NCBI GenBank assembly: GCA_046160545.1
Contig: JBJXGS010000228.1
Span: 1 to 64,000 of the forward strand
DNA length: 64,000 bases
Reading direction: 5' to 3'
From: JAEUOS01 sp046160545
GTDB taxonomy: Bacteria > Pseudomonadota > Gammaproteobacteria > Burkholderiales > JAEUOS01
The position numbers and the translations under genes were made by a program. This document shows positions 8,724-17,320 of the stretch, one piece after another. The notes beneath the pieces were generated by a model. The model was not told the DNA's origin. It worked only from the letters and a program-made list of their open reading frames with translations, and searched no databases. Position 1 is the first letter of the stretch, and each line of letters starts with the position of its first letter.

Positions 8724-9671
8724 ATGCTCTCGCGCACCGCAGATCACCTGTACTGGATGGCCCGCTACACCGAGCGGGCCGAGAACACCGCACGCCTGCT
8801 CGACGTGACCTACCGCATGTCGCTGCAGATGCCCGACGGTTCGTCGGGCTACTGGGGCGCGGCGTTGGGTATCACCGGGCTGGAGAGTGCCTACAAGGCC
8901 CGCCACGACACCATCACCGCAGGCCAGGTATTGCGTTTCATGACCGTCGATGAGACCAACACTTCGTCGCTCGTGGCAAGCGTGCGCGCTGCGCGCGAAA
9001 ACTGCCACGCGGTGCGCGGCACGGTCACCTCCGAAGTCTGGGAGACTCTCAACACGACCTGGCTGGAAGCGCGCGTATCGGCGGCGCGTTTGAACAGCGC
9101 GGCGGTGTCAGGTAGTGAACTTACGAAGTACTTCGAGTGGGTCAAGTTTCGTTCGCACCTGTCGCGCGGGGTCACAGTGGGGACCATGCTGCAGGATGAG
9201 TCCTTCCAGTTCATCCGTCTGGGCACCTTCCTCGAGCGTGCCGACAACACCGCGCGCCTCCTGGACGTCAAATACGATGAGTTGGCCCCCGACGATCAGA
9301 TGGCCAACGAATACTACGAGTGGGGTGCGCTGTTGCGCTCGGTGTCGGCCTTCGAGATCTATCGCAAGGTCTATCGCGACGTGATCACGCCCAATCGCGT
9401 CGCGGAACTGCTGATCTTGCGCCGCGACATGCCGCGCTCCCTGCATGCCTGTCTCTCCGAGGTGGACCAGATCCTCGGACTGGTGGCCAACAATCGCTCC
9501 GATGAGACCCAGCGCTTAGCCGGCATGGCCCACGCGCGCCTGCGCTACGCGCGCATCGGCGACATTCTCGAAATCGGCGTGCATGCCTGGCTCACGGAGT
9601 TCCTGGCAGGCATTGCCGCCATCGGCAGCGGCATCGCGCGTGACTTCCTGGTGCCCATGGATAGCGCGTAG
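8724..9671 (+). CDS. Alpha-E domain protein (DUF403)
   Basis: A 315-residue all-helical protein of the alpha-E (DUF403) family, almost always encoded next to the circularly permuted ATP-grasp gene. It begins with the family signature MLSRTADHLYWMARYTERAENTARLLDVTY (written here only as the opening MLSRTADHLYWMARY at residues 1-15), and a second ERADNTARLLDVKY copy follows near residue 170, suggesting an internal repeat of helices. No membrane segment or known catalytic motif is visible and its biochemical role is not established. GGGAAG lies about ten bases before the ATG and the gap to the upstream gene is 12 bases, so it is in the same transcript. Confidence 0.9.
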   Translation: MLSRTADHLYWMARYTERAENTARLLDVTYRMSLQMPDGSSGYWGAALGITGLESAYKARHDTITAGQVLRFMTVDETNTSSLVASVRAARENCHAVRGTVTSEVWETLNTTWLEARVSAARLNSAAVSGSELTKYFEWVKFRSHLSRGVTVGTMLQDESFQFIRLGTFLERADNTARLLDVKYDELAPDDQMANEYYEWGALLRSVSAFEIYRKVYRDVITPNRVAELLILRRDMPRSLHACLSEVDQILGLVANNRSDETQRLAGMAHARLRYARIGDILEIGVHAWLTEFLAGIAAIGSGIARDFLVPMDSA

Positions 9672-9749
9672 CCCTGCGCACCCCGCGCGGCGCAAGGTCA
9701 CCCCAGGCTCTAGAATCGTGCGCTCAAGGCAAATCCGACGAGCGGACCG

Positions 9750-10484
9750 ATGACATATTGCGTGGCGATCCGGCAGGACAACGGGCTGGTGTTCCTGTCA
9801 GACTCGCGAACCAACGCGGGCGTGGACCAGATCAGCACCTTCCGCAAGATGCATATCTACGAGGTGCCCGGAGAGCGCGTCATGGTGCTGCTTACCGCGG
9901 GCAACCTGGCGATCACGCAGTCGGTCGCCAGTGGCCTGAAGGCGCAGATGGACATGGGCAGCGAGAAGAGCCTGGCCAACTGCCCGAACATGTTCTCGGC
10001 GGCCAAGCTGGTCGGCGACGCGGTGCGCAAGGTGCACGATCGTGATGCGAACTCTCTGCGCCAGTTCAGCATCGAGTTCAACGTGAACCTCATCTTCGGG
10101 GGGCAGATCGGCCGCGAGGAGCCGCGCCTGTTCAACGTCTACTCGGCGGGCAATTTCATCGAGGCGACTGCGGAAACCCCGTATTTCCAGATTGGTGAAT
10201 CCAAGTATGGCAAGCCGATCCTGGACCGCGTCATCGGCGGGCAGCTGAGCCTGGTGGAAGTGGCCAAGTGCGCCCTGGTGTCGATGGACTCGACCATCAA
10301 GTCGAACCTGTCGGTGGGGCTGCCGCTTGACCTGCTCTGCTATGAGCGCGACGCACTGGCTGTCACCATGCACAAGCTCATCGACACGCGCGACGAGTAC
10401 TTCGCGTCCATCCGCGGGCGCTGGGCGGATCAGTTGAAGAAAGTCTTCAACGACCTGCCCGATCCCGGCTACTGGCGCTCCTGA
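9750..10484 (+). CDS. Anbu, proteasome-like N-terminal nucleophile protease
   Basis: A 244-residue protein of the Anbu group (ancestral beta subunit; COG3484), relatives of proteasome beta subunits and HslV. After removal of Met1 the chain starts Thr-Tyr-Cys, giving the Thr1 nucleophile with no propeptide. Counting from Thr1, Asp17 (LSDSRTN) and Lys32 (FRKMHIY) fall where the proteasome-type Asp17 and Lys33 residues sit. The end is WADQLKKVFNDLPDPGYW. It follows the alpha-E gene by 78 bases in the same orientation. Its peptidase substrates are unknown; with ATP-grasp and alpha-E partners a peptide-tagging or peptide-turnover pathway has been suggested for this family, which is inference here. 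Confidence 0.92.
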   Translation: MTYCVAIRQDNGLVFLSDSRTNAGVDQISTFRKMHIYEVPGERVMVLLTAGNLAITQSVASGLKAQMDMGSEKSLANCPNMFSAAKLVGDAVRKVHDRDANSLRQFSIEFNVNLIFGGQIGREEPRLFNVYSAGNFIEATAETPYFQIGESKYGKPILDRVIGGQLSLVEVAKCALVSMDSTIKSNLSVGLPLDLLCYERDALAVTMHKLIDTRDEYFASIRGRWADQLKKVFNDLPDPGYWRS

Positions 10485-10499
10485 GGTAGCTCCGCCAGG

Positions 10500-13109
10500 C
10501 TATTGGCGCAGGGTCTCGAGCAGGTCGGTTTCCAGCGCCAGCGAAGCGCGCGCGCTCGCCAGGTCGCCGCCTTCGATCAGGAACACGTCCTCGGCGCGCT
10601 CGCCTAAGGTGGTGATCTTGGCGGTCTGCAGGTTGACGCCGTGCCGGCCCAGCACCAGCGCGATGCGGTACAAGAGTCCCGGGCGGTCGCCGGCGGTGAC
10701 CGCGAGGATGTGGCGCTGGCCGCGCTCGTCGGGGCGCAGGTTGACCGCCGGCTCGATGGCGAAATGGCGCGACAGGCGCGACAGGCGGGCCGTGCCGGGA
10801 GCTCGCAGCGGCGCCTCGGAGGTCAGTGCGGCGGGCAACTCGCGCTCGATCTGCTCGGCGCGCCCATGCGCACCGCCGGGATCGCCGCTGGCTTCCATGA
10901 CCACGAAGGAGTCCAGCGCGTAGCCGTTGCGCGTGGTGTGTACCTTGGCTTCGACGATCGACAGGCCGGCGCGGTCAAAGTAGCCGCAGATGCGCGCGAA
11001 CAGGTCGGCACGGTCGCGCATCCAGACCATCACCTCCATGCCTTCGCCGATCGGCGAATGGCGCGCCTTCACGACCGGGTCAGGCGAGTCCATGCGCGCC
11101 ACCAGGGTGCGCGTCTGCCAGGCGATCTCGCGCGCGTCGTGACGCATGAAGTAGGCAACGTCGAGTTCGCGCCACAGCGCCTCGTGCGCACGCTCGGAAA
11201 AGCCGTACAGCTTGAGGGTGCGCAGCGCCTCGGCCTGTTTTTCCTGCAGGTCGGCGTCCAGGCCGGAACGCCCGTCGGCGGGAGATGCTGACAGCACGCG
11301 TCGCGTGGCCCGGAACAGGTCTTCGAGCAGTTTGCCCTTCCAGGCATTCCATACCTTCGGACTGGTGCCGCGGATATCGGCGACCGTCAGCAGGTACAGC
11401 GCAATGAGACGGCGCTCGTTGCCGACCACCTGGGAAAACTTGCGGATGGTCTGCGGGTCGCCCAGATCCTGCTTTTGCGCCACCGCCGACATCGTCAGGT
11501 GGTGTTCGACCAGGAACTCGACGAACTCGGTGTCCTCGCGTGTCAAGCCGTGGGCTCGGCAAAATGCGCGCGCGTCCTGCCGGCCGAGGTGCGAATGATC
11601 GCCGCCGCGTCCCTTGGCGATATCGTGGAACAGCGCGGCGACATAGATCAGCCAATGGCGCTCGAAATTGGCGATCAGGCGCGAACACAGGGGATACTCG
11701 TGGGCGAACTCGAGCATGGTGAAGCGCCGCACATTGCGTACCACCATGAGGATGTGCTGATCCACCGTATACACGTGGAACAGGTCGTGCTGCATCTGGC
11801 CGATGATGCGTTTGAAGGCGGGGATGTAGCGGCCGAGGATGCCCCACTGGTTCATGCGCCTCAGTTCGTGCACCAGGCCGCGTGGGCTCTTGAGGATGGC
11901 CAGGAACATGGCCTTGTTGGCGCCGTCGCGGCGGAACGCGGCATCCATGCTGTTGCGCGAGCGCCAGAGGGCGCGCAGGGTTGGCGCTGTCATGCCCTTC
12001 AGATCCGCGTGTTCCTGCAGCAGGCGAAAGCACTCGAGCAGGGCGCCCGGATGGGTCTCGAACACCGTCGGGTCGCTGGCGGCCAGGAGGTCGCGCTCGA
12101 CGTGGAAGCGTTCGTTGAGCGGGCGCGCCTCGAAGGCCGCGCCCGGGAACAGCTGCGCGGCGATGTTCTGCATGAGGATGGTGTTCAACTGGATGATCCA
12201 GCGGCAGTTGATGTAGTAGCGCTGCATCAACTGCTCGCTGGCGCGCCGGCTCGCGGTGGCCTTGAAGCCGAAAGCCAGGGCAAGGTCGGTCTGGTAGTCG
12301 AACAGCAGGCGATCCTCGCGGCGCTTCGCCAGCAGGTGCAGACGCACGCGGATGTTCTGCAGGAGGCGCTCGCGCTTGGCCAGCATGGCCGCCTCGGTGC
12401 GCGTAATGACACCGCGCGCCGCCAGCTCGCGCCAGCGTGTTCCCAGGCCGGCGGCGCGCGCGATCCACAGGATCACCTGCAGGTCGCGCAATCCCCCAGG
12501 GCTTTCCTTGCAATTCGGCTCGAGGCTGTAGGGCGTGTCCTGGTGTTTGGTGTGGCGCTGTTCGAGCTCCAGGCGCTTGGCCGTGTAAAAGGCGCGCGGG
12601 TCGAGGTGGTGGCGGGTGCCCGATTCGAGGTCGTTGAAGAGTCGGCGGTCGCCGGCCAGGTAGCGCGCCTCGATGAGCGTGGTCTGCACGGTCACATCCC
12701 GGCTCGCCAGGGTGAAGCACTCTTCCAGCGTGCGAATGCTGTGGCCGACCTCGATGCCGACGTCCCAGAACTGACCGATCAAGGCCTCCAGGCGCGCCTT
12801 GGTCGCCGCGCTGGCATCGCCGGGCAGGAGCAGCAGCACGTCGACATCGGAGTGCGGATACAGTTCACCGCGTCCGTAGCCGCCCACCGCCACCAACGTG
12901 GCCGCGTCCTCAAGTCCGGTCTCGCGCCACATGTCGGCGAGGGTCGCGTCGACCAGCCGGCAATGATTTTGCAGCAGCTTGCGTGCATTGCCGGCGGACT
13001 CGAAACGCGCGAACAAGGCCGCGCGCCCGCCGGCCAGTCGTTGCCGCAGGCCGCCGAGTGGCGCCTGCCGAGACGCGGCGCCTGGCGGCGACGGGGCGAT
13101 GGCCGACAA
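10500..13109 (-). CDS. glnD: [Protein-PII] uridylyltransferase / uridylyl-removing enzyme
   Basis: Nitrogen-status sensor that uridylylates PII when glutamine is low and removes UMP when it is high. The 869-residue length matches GlnD. The nucleotidyltransferase motif GGYGRGELYPHSDVDV is at residues 76-91, the HD hydrolase motif LFHDIAKGRGGDHSHLG lies near residue 465, and two C-terminal ACT glutamine-sensing domains begin near MEVMVWMRDRADL and HILAVTAGDRPGLL. The reading frame opens with TTG at 13109 and no early ATG; an AGGA about eight bases upstream supports this start. It follows map by 19 bases, so map-glnD is one operon. Confidence 0.95.
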   Translation of the reverse strand: MSAIAPSPPGAASRQAPLGGLRQRLAGGRAALFARFESAGNARKLLQNHCRLVDATLADMWRETGLEDAATLVAVGGYGRGELYPHSDVDVLLLLPGDASAATKARLEALIGQFWDVGIEVGHSIRTLEECFTLASRDVTVQTTLIEARYLAGDRRLFNDLESGTRHHLDPRAFYTAKRLELEQRHTKHQDTPYSLEPNCKESPGGLRDLQVILWIARAAGLGTRWRELAARGVITRTEAAMLAKRERLLQNIRVRLHLLAKRREDRLLFDYQTDLALAFGFKATASRRASEQLMQRYYINCRWIIQLNTILMQNIAAQLFPGAAFEARPLNERFHVERDLLAASDPTVFETHPGALLECFRLLQEHADLKGMTAPTLRALWRSRNSMDAAFRRDGANKAMFLAILKSPRGLVHELRRMNQWGILGRYIPAFKRIIGQMQHDLFHVYTVDQHILMVVRNVRRFTMLEFAHEYPLCSRLIANFERHWLIYVAALFHDIAKGRGGDHSHLGRQDARAFCRAHGLTREDTEFVEFLVEHHLTMSAVAQKQDLGDPQTIRKFSQVVGNERRLIALYLLTVADIRGTSPKVWNAWKGKLLEDLFRATRRVLSASPADGRSGLDADLQEKQAEALRTLKLYGFSERAHEALWRELDVAYFMRHDAREIAWQTRTLVARMDSPDPVVKARHSPIGEGMEVMVWMRDRADLFARICGYFDRAGLSIVEAKVHTTRNGYALDSFVVMEASGDPGGAHGRAEQIERELPAALTSEAPLRAPGTARLSRLSRHFAIEPAVNLRPDERGQRHILAVTAGDRPGLLYRIALVLGRHGVNLQTAKITTLGERAEDVFLIEGGDLASARASLALETDLLETLRQ

Positions 13110-13128
13110 GGGGCGTCCTGCCGTGTCC

Positions 13129-13956
13129 TCAGGCAGCGGCTGGCTGGCGCGCCGCGCGGGCCAGTGACGCCGGCATCGCCGGCGCGCCTTGCGAGAGCGT
13201 CAGGACTTCGAATCCGGATTCGGTCACCAGTACGGTGTGCTCCCACTGGGCTGACAGGCTGTGGTCCTTGGTGACGATGGTCCAGCCGTCGGCCAGTTCG
13301 CGAATCTCGCGCCGACCCGCGTTGATCATGGGCTCGATGGTGAAGATCATGCCCGCCTTGAGCTCGGCCAGGCTGCCGGGCTTGCCATAGTGCAGCACCT
13401 GCGGCTCTTCGTGGAAGCGCTTGCCGATGCCGTGTCCGCAAAATTCGCGTACCACCGAGTAGCCGTGCCCCTCGGCGTGGCGCTGGATCGCGTGGCCGAT
13501 GTCGCCCAGGTGCGCGCCGGGGCGCACCTCGAGGATGCCCAGCCACATGCACTCGAAGGTGACCTCGGAGAGGCGCCGTGCCGCGATCGACGGATCCCCG
13601 ACATAGAACATGCGGCTGGTGTCGCCGTGATAGCCGTCCTTGATGGTCGTGATGTCGATGTTGACGACGTCACCGCGCTTGAGGACCTTGTCGCCGGGGA
13701 TGCCATGGCAGACCTGGTTGTTGACCGAGGTGCAGATCGACTTCGGGTAGGGGCGGTAGCCTGGCGGGCAGTAACCCAGCGGCGCCGGGATGGTTCCCTG
13801 CACACCGGTCATGTATTCGTGGCACAGGCGGTCGAGTTCGCCGGTGCTGACCCCGGGCCGTACGTGCGGGGCGATGAAGTCGAGCACCTCCGCAGCCAGG
13901 CGGCCGGCGATGCGCATTTTTTCGATGTCCTCGGCGGACTTGGTGACGATGCCCAT
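13129..13956 (-). CDS. map: Methionine aminopeptidase, type I
   Basis: Removes the initiator Met from nascent proteins as they leave the ribosome. The start at 13956 gives 275 residues beginning MGIVTKSAEDIEKMRIAGRL, matching the family start; the frame stays open further upstream without a recognisable family sequence. The metal-site residues are visible in VVNIDITTIKDGYHGDTSRMF (two aspartates, cited here as positions in the DITTIKDGYHGD stretch), the His of GHGIGKRFHEEP, the Glu of FTIEPMIN and the final Glu of QWEHTVLV. The C-terminal tail after LTLSQGAP is slightly longer than usual and Ala/Arg-rich. It is divergent from rpsB and upstream of glnD. Confidence 0.96.
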   Translation of the reverse strand: MGIVTKSAEDIEKMRIAGRLAAEVLDFIAPHVRPGVSTGELDRLCHEYMTGVQGTIPAPLGYCPPGYRPYPKSICTSVNNQVCHGIPGDKVLKRGDVVNIDITTIKDGYHGDTSRMFYVGDPSIAARRLSEVTFECMWLGILEVRPGAHLGDIGHAIQRHAEGHGYSVVREFCGHGIGKRFHEEPQVLHYGKPGSLAELKAGMIFTIEPMINAGRREIRELADGWTIVTKDHSLSAQWEHTVLVTESGFEVLTLSQGAPAMPASLARAARQPAAA

Positions 13957-13990
13957 GCAGTGAGCGGCGCCTGCGGGGGTGGACGCGGCT

Positions 13991-14019
13991 TTGATCGAGT
14001 GTACGGAATCGGCTATAAT
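13991..14019 (+). promoter_or_regulatory. Sigma70-type promoter for the rpsB operon
   Basis: TTGATC at 13991-13996 and TATAAT at 14014-14019 are separated by exactly 17 bases, a near-consensus housekeeping promoter. Transcription would start near 14026, leaving a leader of about 137 bases before rpsB. This is a direct sequence match; activity is not demonstrated. Confidence 0.75.
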
Positions 14020-14106
14020 AGCTGGCTGTCCGGTACAAGTCCAAGGGGTTTTGATCCCTGGCGTGTCCGGGCAAATTCGCACTCCCGCCCTTTTTGGGGT
14101 GGCGCG

Positions 14107-14130
14107 CCCGCCGGGCACGCTGCCGGCGGG
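14107..14130 (+). promoter_or_regulatory. Stem-loop in the rpsB leader
   Basis: CCCGCCGG (14107-14114) pairs perfectly with CCGGCGGG (14123-14130) around an eight-base loop, 33 bases before the rpsB ATG. It lies in the long untranslated leader, where S2 is known in other bacteria to repress its own operon. Whether this hairpin is the S2 target is inference. Confidence 0.45.
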
Positions 14131-14162
14131 AGGAGGCCAACCCTGAAAACCGGAGCAACTCC

Positions 14163-14900
14163 ATGTCCACCACCATGCGCGAGATGCTGGAAGCGGGTGT
14201 CCATTTCGGACACCAGACCCGCTTCTGGAACCCGAAGATGGCCCAGTACATCTTTGGCTATCGCAACAAGATCCACATCATCAACCTCGAGAAGACCCTC
14301 GAGATGTACAACGCCGCGATGAAGCACATCCGGCAGCTGTCGGCCAACAAGGGCAACGTGCTGATGGTCGGCACCAAGCGCCAGGCCCGCGAAATCGTTG
14401 CCGAGGAAGCCAAGCGCGCCGGCGTGTCGTACGTCGATGCGCGCTGGCTGGGCGGCATGCTGACCAACTTCAAGACCGTGCGCGTCTCGATCAAGCGCCT
14501 GAAGGAAATGGAAGCGGCGGTCGAGGCCGGCGACGTCGAGAAGATGTCCAAGAAAGAGGCGCTGCTGTTCAAGCGCGAGATGGACAAGCTCGAGAAGTCC
14601 ATCGGCGGCATCAAGAACATGAACGCGTTGCCCGATGCGATCTTCGTCATCGACGTGGGTTACCACAAGATCGCCATCACCGAGGCCAGCAAACTGGGCA
14701 TTCCGGTCATCGCGGTGGTCGACACCAACCATTCTCCCGACGGCATCGCCTATGTGATCCCGGGCAACGACGACTCCTCGCGCGCCATCCGCCTGTATGC
14801 GCGCGGCGTGGCCGATGCGATTCTCGAGGGGCGTGCCCTGTCGCTGGCCGAGGTCGTAAGCGCCGGCAGCGACGAGTACGTCGAGGTCGAGGGAGCTTAA
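14163..14900 (+). CDS. rpsB: 30S ribosomal protein S2
   Basis: Structural protein of the small ribosomal subunit, needed to load S1. The ATG at 14163 gives 245 residues, the usual length, starting MSTTMREMLEAGVHFGHQT with the S2 signature, followed by FWNPKMAQYIFGYRN and HIINLEKTLEMY. GGAG lies seven bases before the start. The later DARWLGGMLTNF and NALPDAIFVIDV segments are standard S2 motifs. It is the first gene of a long operon and is driven by the promoter at 13991-14019. Confidence 0.99.
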   Translation: MSTTMREMLEAGVHFGHQTRFWNPKMAQYIFGYRNKIHIINLEKTLEMYNAAMKHIRQLSANKGNVLMVGTKRQAREIVAEEAKRAGVSYVDARWLGGMLTNFKTVRVSIKRLKEMEAAVEAGDVEKMSKKEALLFKREMDKLEKSIGGIKNMNALPDAIFVIDVGYHKIAITEASKLGIPVIAVVDTNHSPDGIAYVIPGNDDSSRAIRLYARGVADAILEGRALSLAEVVSAGSDEYVEVEGA

Positions 14901-14922
14901 GGAAGACGGCGCGGGTCCGCTG

Positions 14923-14951
14923 CAAAGGGGCCGCAATGCCCCTTTGTTTTT
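14923..14951 (+). terminator. Rho-independent terminator/attenuator between rpsB and tsf
   Basis: CAAAGGGGC (14923-14931) pairs perfectly with GCCCCTTTG (14938-14946) around a six-base loop and is followed by TTTTT at 14947-14951. It probably terminates a fraction of transcripts so that S2 and EF-Ts are made in different amounts, as known for the same intergenic region in other proteobacteria. Confidence 0.75.
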
Positions 14952-15020
14952 GGGCTCGTGAGCAAACAGCGTTGCAGGCCGTTGCCCGCAACGGGTTGGA
15001 CAATACAACGGAATAACACG

Positions 15021-15914
15021 ATGGCAGCAATCACCGCATCCATGGTCGCGGAACTCCGCGGCAAGACCGACGCACCGATGATGGAGTGCAAGAAAGCCCT
15101 GACCGAGGCCGATGGCGATCTCGCCAAGGCAGAGGAGATTCTGCGCGTGCGTCTGGGCAACAAGGCCAGCAAGGCCTCGGCGCGGGTGGCCGCCGAGGGC
15201 GTTGTCGCCTTGGAAGTCTCGGTCGACGGCAAGACCGGGGCGATCGTCGAAGTCAATTCCGAGACTGACTTTGTCGCCAAGAATGACGACTTCCTCGCCT
15301 TCACGAAGAAGCTGGCAGGGCTCATCGTGTCCTCCCAGCCGGCCGATGTCGCAGCCTTGTCGGCCGCGCCGCTCGACGGCGGCACGGTCGAGTCCGTGCG
15401 CGCCGCCCTGGTCGGCAAGATCGGCGAGAACATGTCAATCCGCCGCTTTGCGCGCATCGCGGCACAGGGCCGTGTCCTCTCGTACGTGCACGGCGGCTCC
15501 AGGATCGGCGTGCTGGTCGATCTGGTCGGCGGTGACGACGCGCTCGGCCGCGACCTGGCCATGCACATCGCGGCGTCCAAGCCCAAGGCGCTCGACTCCT
15601 CCGGCGTCGATGCCGCCCTGCTCGACACCGAGCGGCGTATCGCCGTGGAAAAGGCGCGCGAGGCCGGCAAGCCCGAGGCGATGCTCGAGAAGATCGCCGA
15701 AGGAACAGTGCAGAAATTCCTCAAGGATGTGACCCTCCTGGGCCAGGTGTTCGTCAAGGCGGAAGACGGCAAGCAGACCATCGAGCAGTTGCTCAAGGCG
15801 AAAGGGGCGAAGGTTGCTGCCTTCGCGCTTTACCAGGTCGGCGAGGGCATCGAGAAAAAGGTCACCGACTTCGCAGCCGAGGTCGCGGCGCAGGCCGCGG
15901 CCGCACGCCAGTAG
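15021..15914 (+). CDS. tsf: Translation elongation factor Ts
   Basis: Nucleotide exchange factor that regenerates EF-Tu-GTP. The ATG at 15021 gives 297 residues (family about 290) starting MAAITASMVAELRGKTDAPM. The N-terminal UBA-like module with MMECKKALTEADGDL and the core motif IVEVNSETDFVAKNDDF are diagnostic. The frame is open upstream to 14958 but that part lacks EF-Ts similarity. It lies 120 bases after rpsB behind the attenuator hairpin, and pyrH follows after 43 bases. Confidence 0.98.
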   Translation: MAAITASMVAELRGKTDAPMMECKKALTEADGDLAKAEEILRVRLGNKASKASARVAAEGVVALEVSVDGKTGAIVEVNSETDFVAKNDDFLAFTKKLAGLIVSSQPADVAALSAAPLDGGTVESVRAALVGKIGENMSIRRFARIAAQGRVLSYVHGGSRIGVLVDLVGGDDALGRDLAMHIAASKPKALDSSGVDAALLDTERRIAVEKAREAGKPEAMLEKIAEGTVQKFLKDVTLLGQVFVKAEDGKQTIEQLLKAKGAKVAAFALYQVGEGIEKKVTDFAAEVAAQAAAARQ

Positions 15915-15957
15915 GTAACTCAAGCGGCGCCTTCCCACCCCTCGCGTCCAATCCATC

Positions 15958-16677
15958 ATGCCCGAGACCCCAAAGTACAGGCGATTTCTGTTGAAACTCT
16001 CCGGCGAGGCGCTGATGGGAGACGATCCCTACGGCATCAATCGCGCGACCATTGAGAGAATCGTCGAGGAGATCGCAGCAGTCGCCAGCATGAATGTCGA
16101 GATGAGCATCGTCATCGGCGGTGGCAACATCTTCCGCGGCGTGGCGCCCGGCGCGCAGGGCATGGACCGCGCGACCGCCGATTACATGGGCATGCTGGCT
16201 ACGATCATGAACGCGCTAGCGCTGCAGGACGCGATGAAGCAGCACAACATCGTGGCGCGCGTGCAGTCAGCTCTCAACATCGAGCAGGTCGTAGAGCCCT
16301 ACATCCGCGGCAAGGCGTTGCGCTACCTCGAGGAAGGCAAGGTGGTGATCTTCGCTGCCGGTACCGGCAACCCGTTCTTCACCACTGACACGGCGGCCGC
16401 GCTGCGTGCCTCTGAAATGGGTGCCGAGATCGTCCTGAAGGGCACCAAGGTGGACGGCGTCTACACCGCCGATCCCAAGACGGACGCGACCGCCACCAAG
16501 TACGCACGCATCACATTCGACGAAGCCATGATCAAGAACCTGAAAGTCATGGACGCGACCGCTTTCGCGCTTTGCCGCGACCAGAAGCTGCCTATCAACG
16601 TATTCTCGATCTTCTCCCCGGGGGCGCTCAAGCGCGTGGTGATGGGGAGTGAGGAGGGTACACTGGTGCATGTATAG
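15958..16677 (+). CDS. pyrH: Uridylate kinase (UMP kinase)
   Basis: Phosphorylates UMP to UDP in pyrimidine nucleotide synthesis; a hexameric amino-acid-kinase-fold enzyme allosterically controlled by GTP and UTP. The 239-residue length is standard. Visible motifs are LLKLSGEAL near the N terminus, the VIGGGNIFRG glycine-rich loop, AAGTGNPFFTTDTAAALRA and the KGTKVDGVYTADPK lysine-containing stretch. The position between tsf and frr is the conserved operon order. Confidence 0.98.
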   Translation: MPETPKYRRFLLKLSGEALMGDDPYGINRATIERIVEEIAAVASMNVEMSIVIGGGNIFRGVAPGAQGMDRATADYMGMLATIMNALALQDAMKQHNIVARVQSALNIEQVVEPYIRGKALRYLEEGKVVIFAAGTGNPFFTTDTAAALRASEMGAEIVLKGTKVDGVYTADPKTDATATKYARITFDEAMIKNLKVMDATAFALCRDQKLPINVFSIFSPGALKRVVMGSEEGTLVHV

Positions 16678-16734
16678 GGAAATCCGCGCCTTAAGTCCGA
16701 CGACGAAAAGCCTGATGCAGGGGGACCACGAGCC

Positions 16735-17295
16735 ATGACCATCGCCGAGATCCGCAAGACGGCCGAGCAGAAAATGCAGAAGTCGATCGAGGCTTTCAAG
16801 AACGACCTGGCCAAGGTGCGCACGGGACGGGTCCACATCGGGCTCCTCGACCACATTCAGGTCGACTACTACGGCTCGCCGATGCCGATCAACCAGACCG
16901 CCAATGTCACGCTCATCGACGCGCGCACCATCGGCGTGCAGCCTTGGGAAAAGAAGATGGTTCCGGTGGTCGAGAAGGCGATTCGCGAGTCGGACCTGGG
17001 CCTCAATCCGGCCACCCAGGGCGACATGATCCGCGTGCCGATGCCGGCCCTGACCGAACAGCGCCGCAAGGAACTTGTCAAGGTGGTGAAGGGGGAGAGC
17101 GAGGACGCGCGCGTGGCGGTACGCAACCTGCGCCGCGAGGCCAACGAGCAATTGAAGAAACTGCTCAAGGATCGTGCGGTGTCCGAGGACGAGGAGCGGC
17201 GCGCGCAGGACGATGTGCAAAAGCTCACCGATCGTTTCACCAGCGAGATCGACAAGCTGGTCTCGGCCAAGGAAGCCGAGATCATGGCCGTCTGA
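16735..17295 (+). CDS. frr: Ribosome recycling factor
   Basis: Splits post-termination ribosomes together with EF-G. The 186 residues match the family (185), a three-helix bundle with an inserted beta domain. Diagnostic stretches are KMQKSIEAFKNDLAKVRTG, the INQTANVTLIDARTIGVQPW domain and the C-terminal coiled helix ending DKLVSAKEAEIMAV. GGGGGACCACGAGCC precedes the ATG. It is 57 bases downstream of pyrH and 25 bases before uppS. Confidence 0.98.
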   Translation: MTIAEIRKTAEQKMQKSIEAFKNDLAKVRTGRVHIGLLDHIQVDYYGSPMPINQTANVTLIDARTIGVQPWEKKMVPVVEKAIRESDLGLNPATQGDMIRVPMPALTEQRRKELVKVVKGESEDARVAVRNLRREANEQLKKLLKDRAVSEDEERRAQDDVQKLTDRFTSEIDKLVSAKEAEIMAV

Positions 17296-17320
17296 GCGCG
17301 CAACGCGCCGGCGCGACGAG

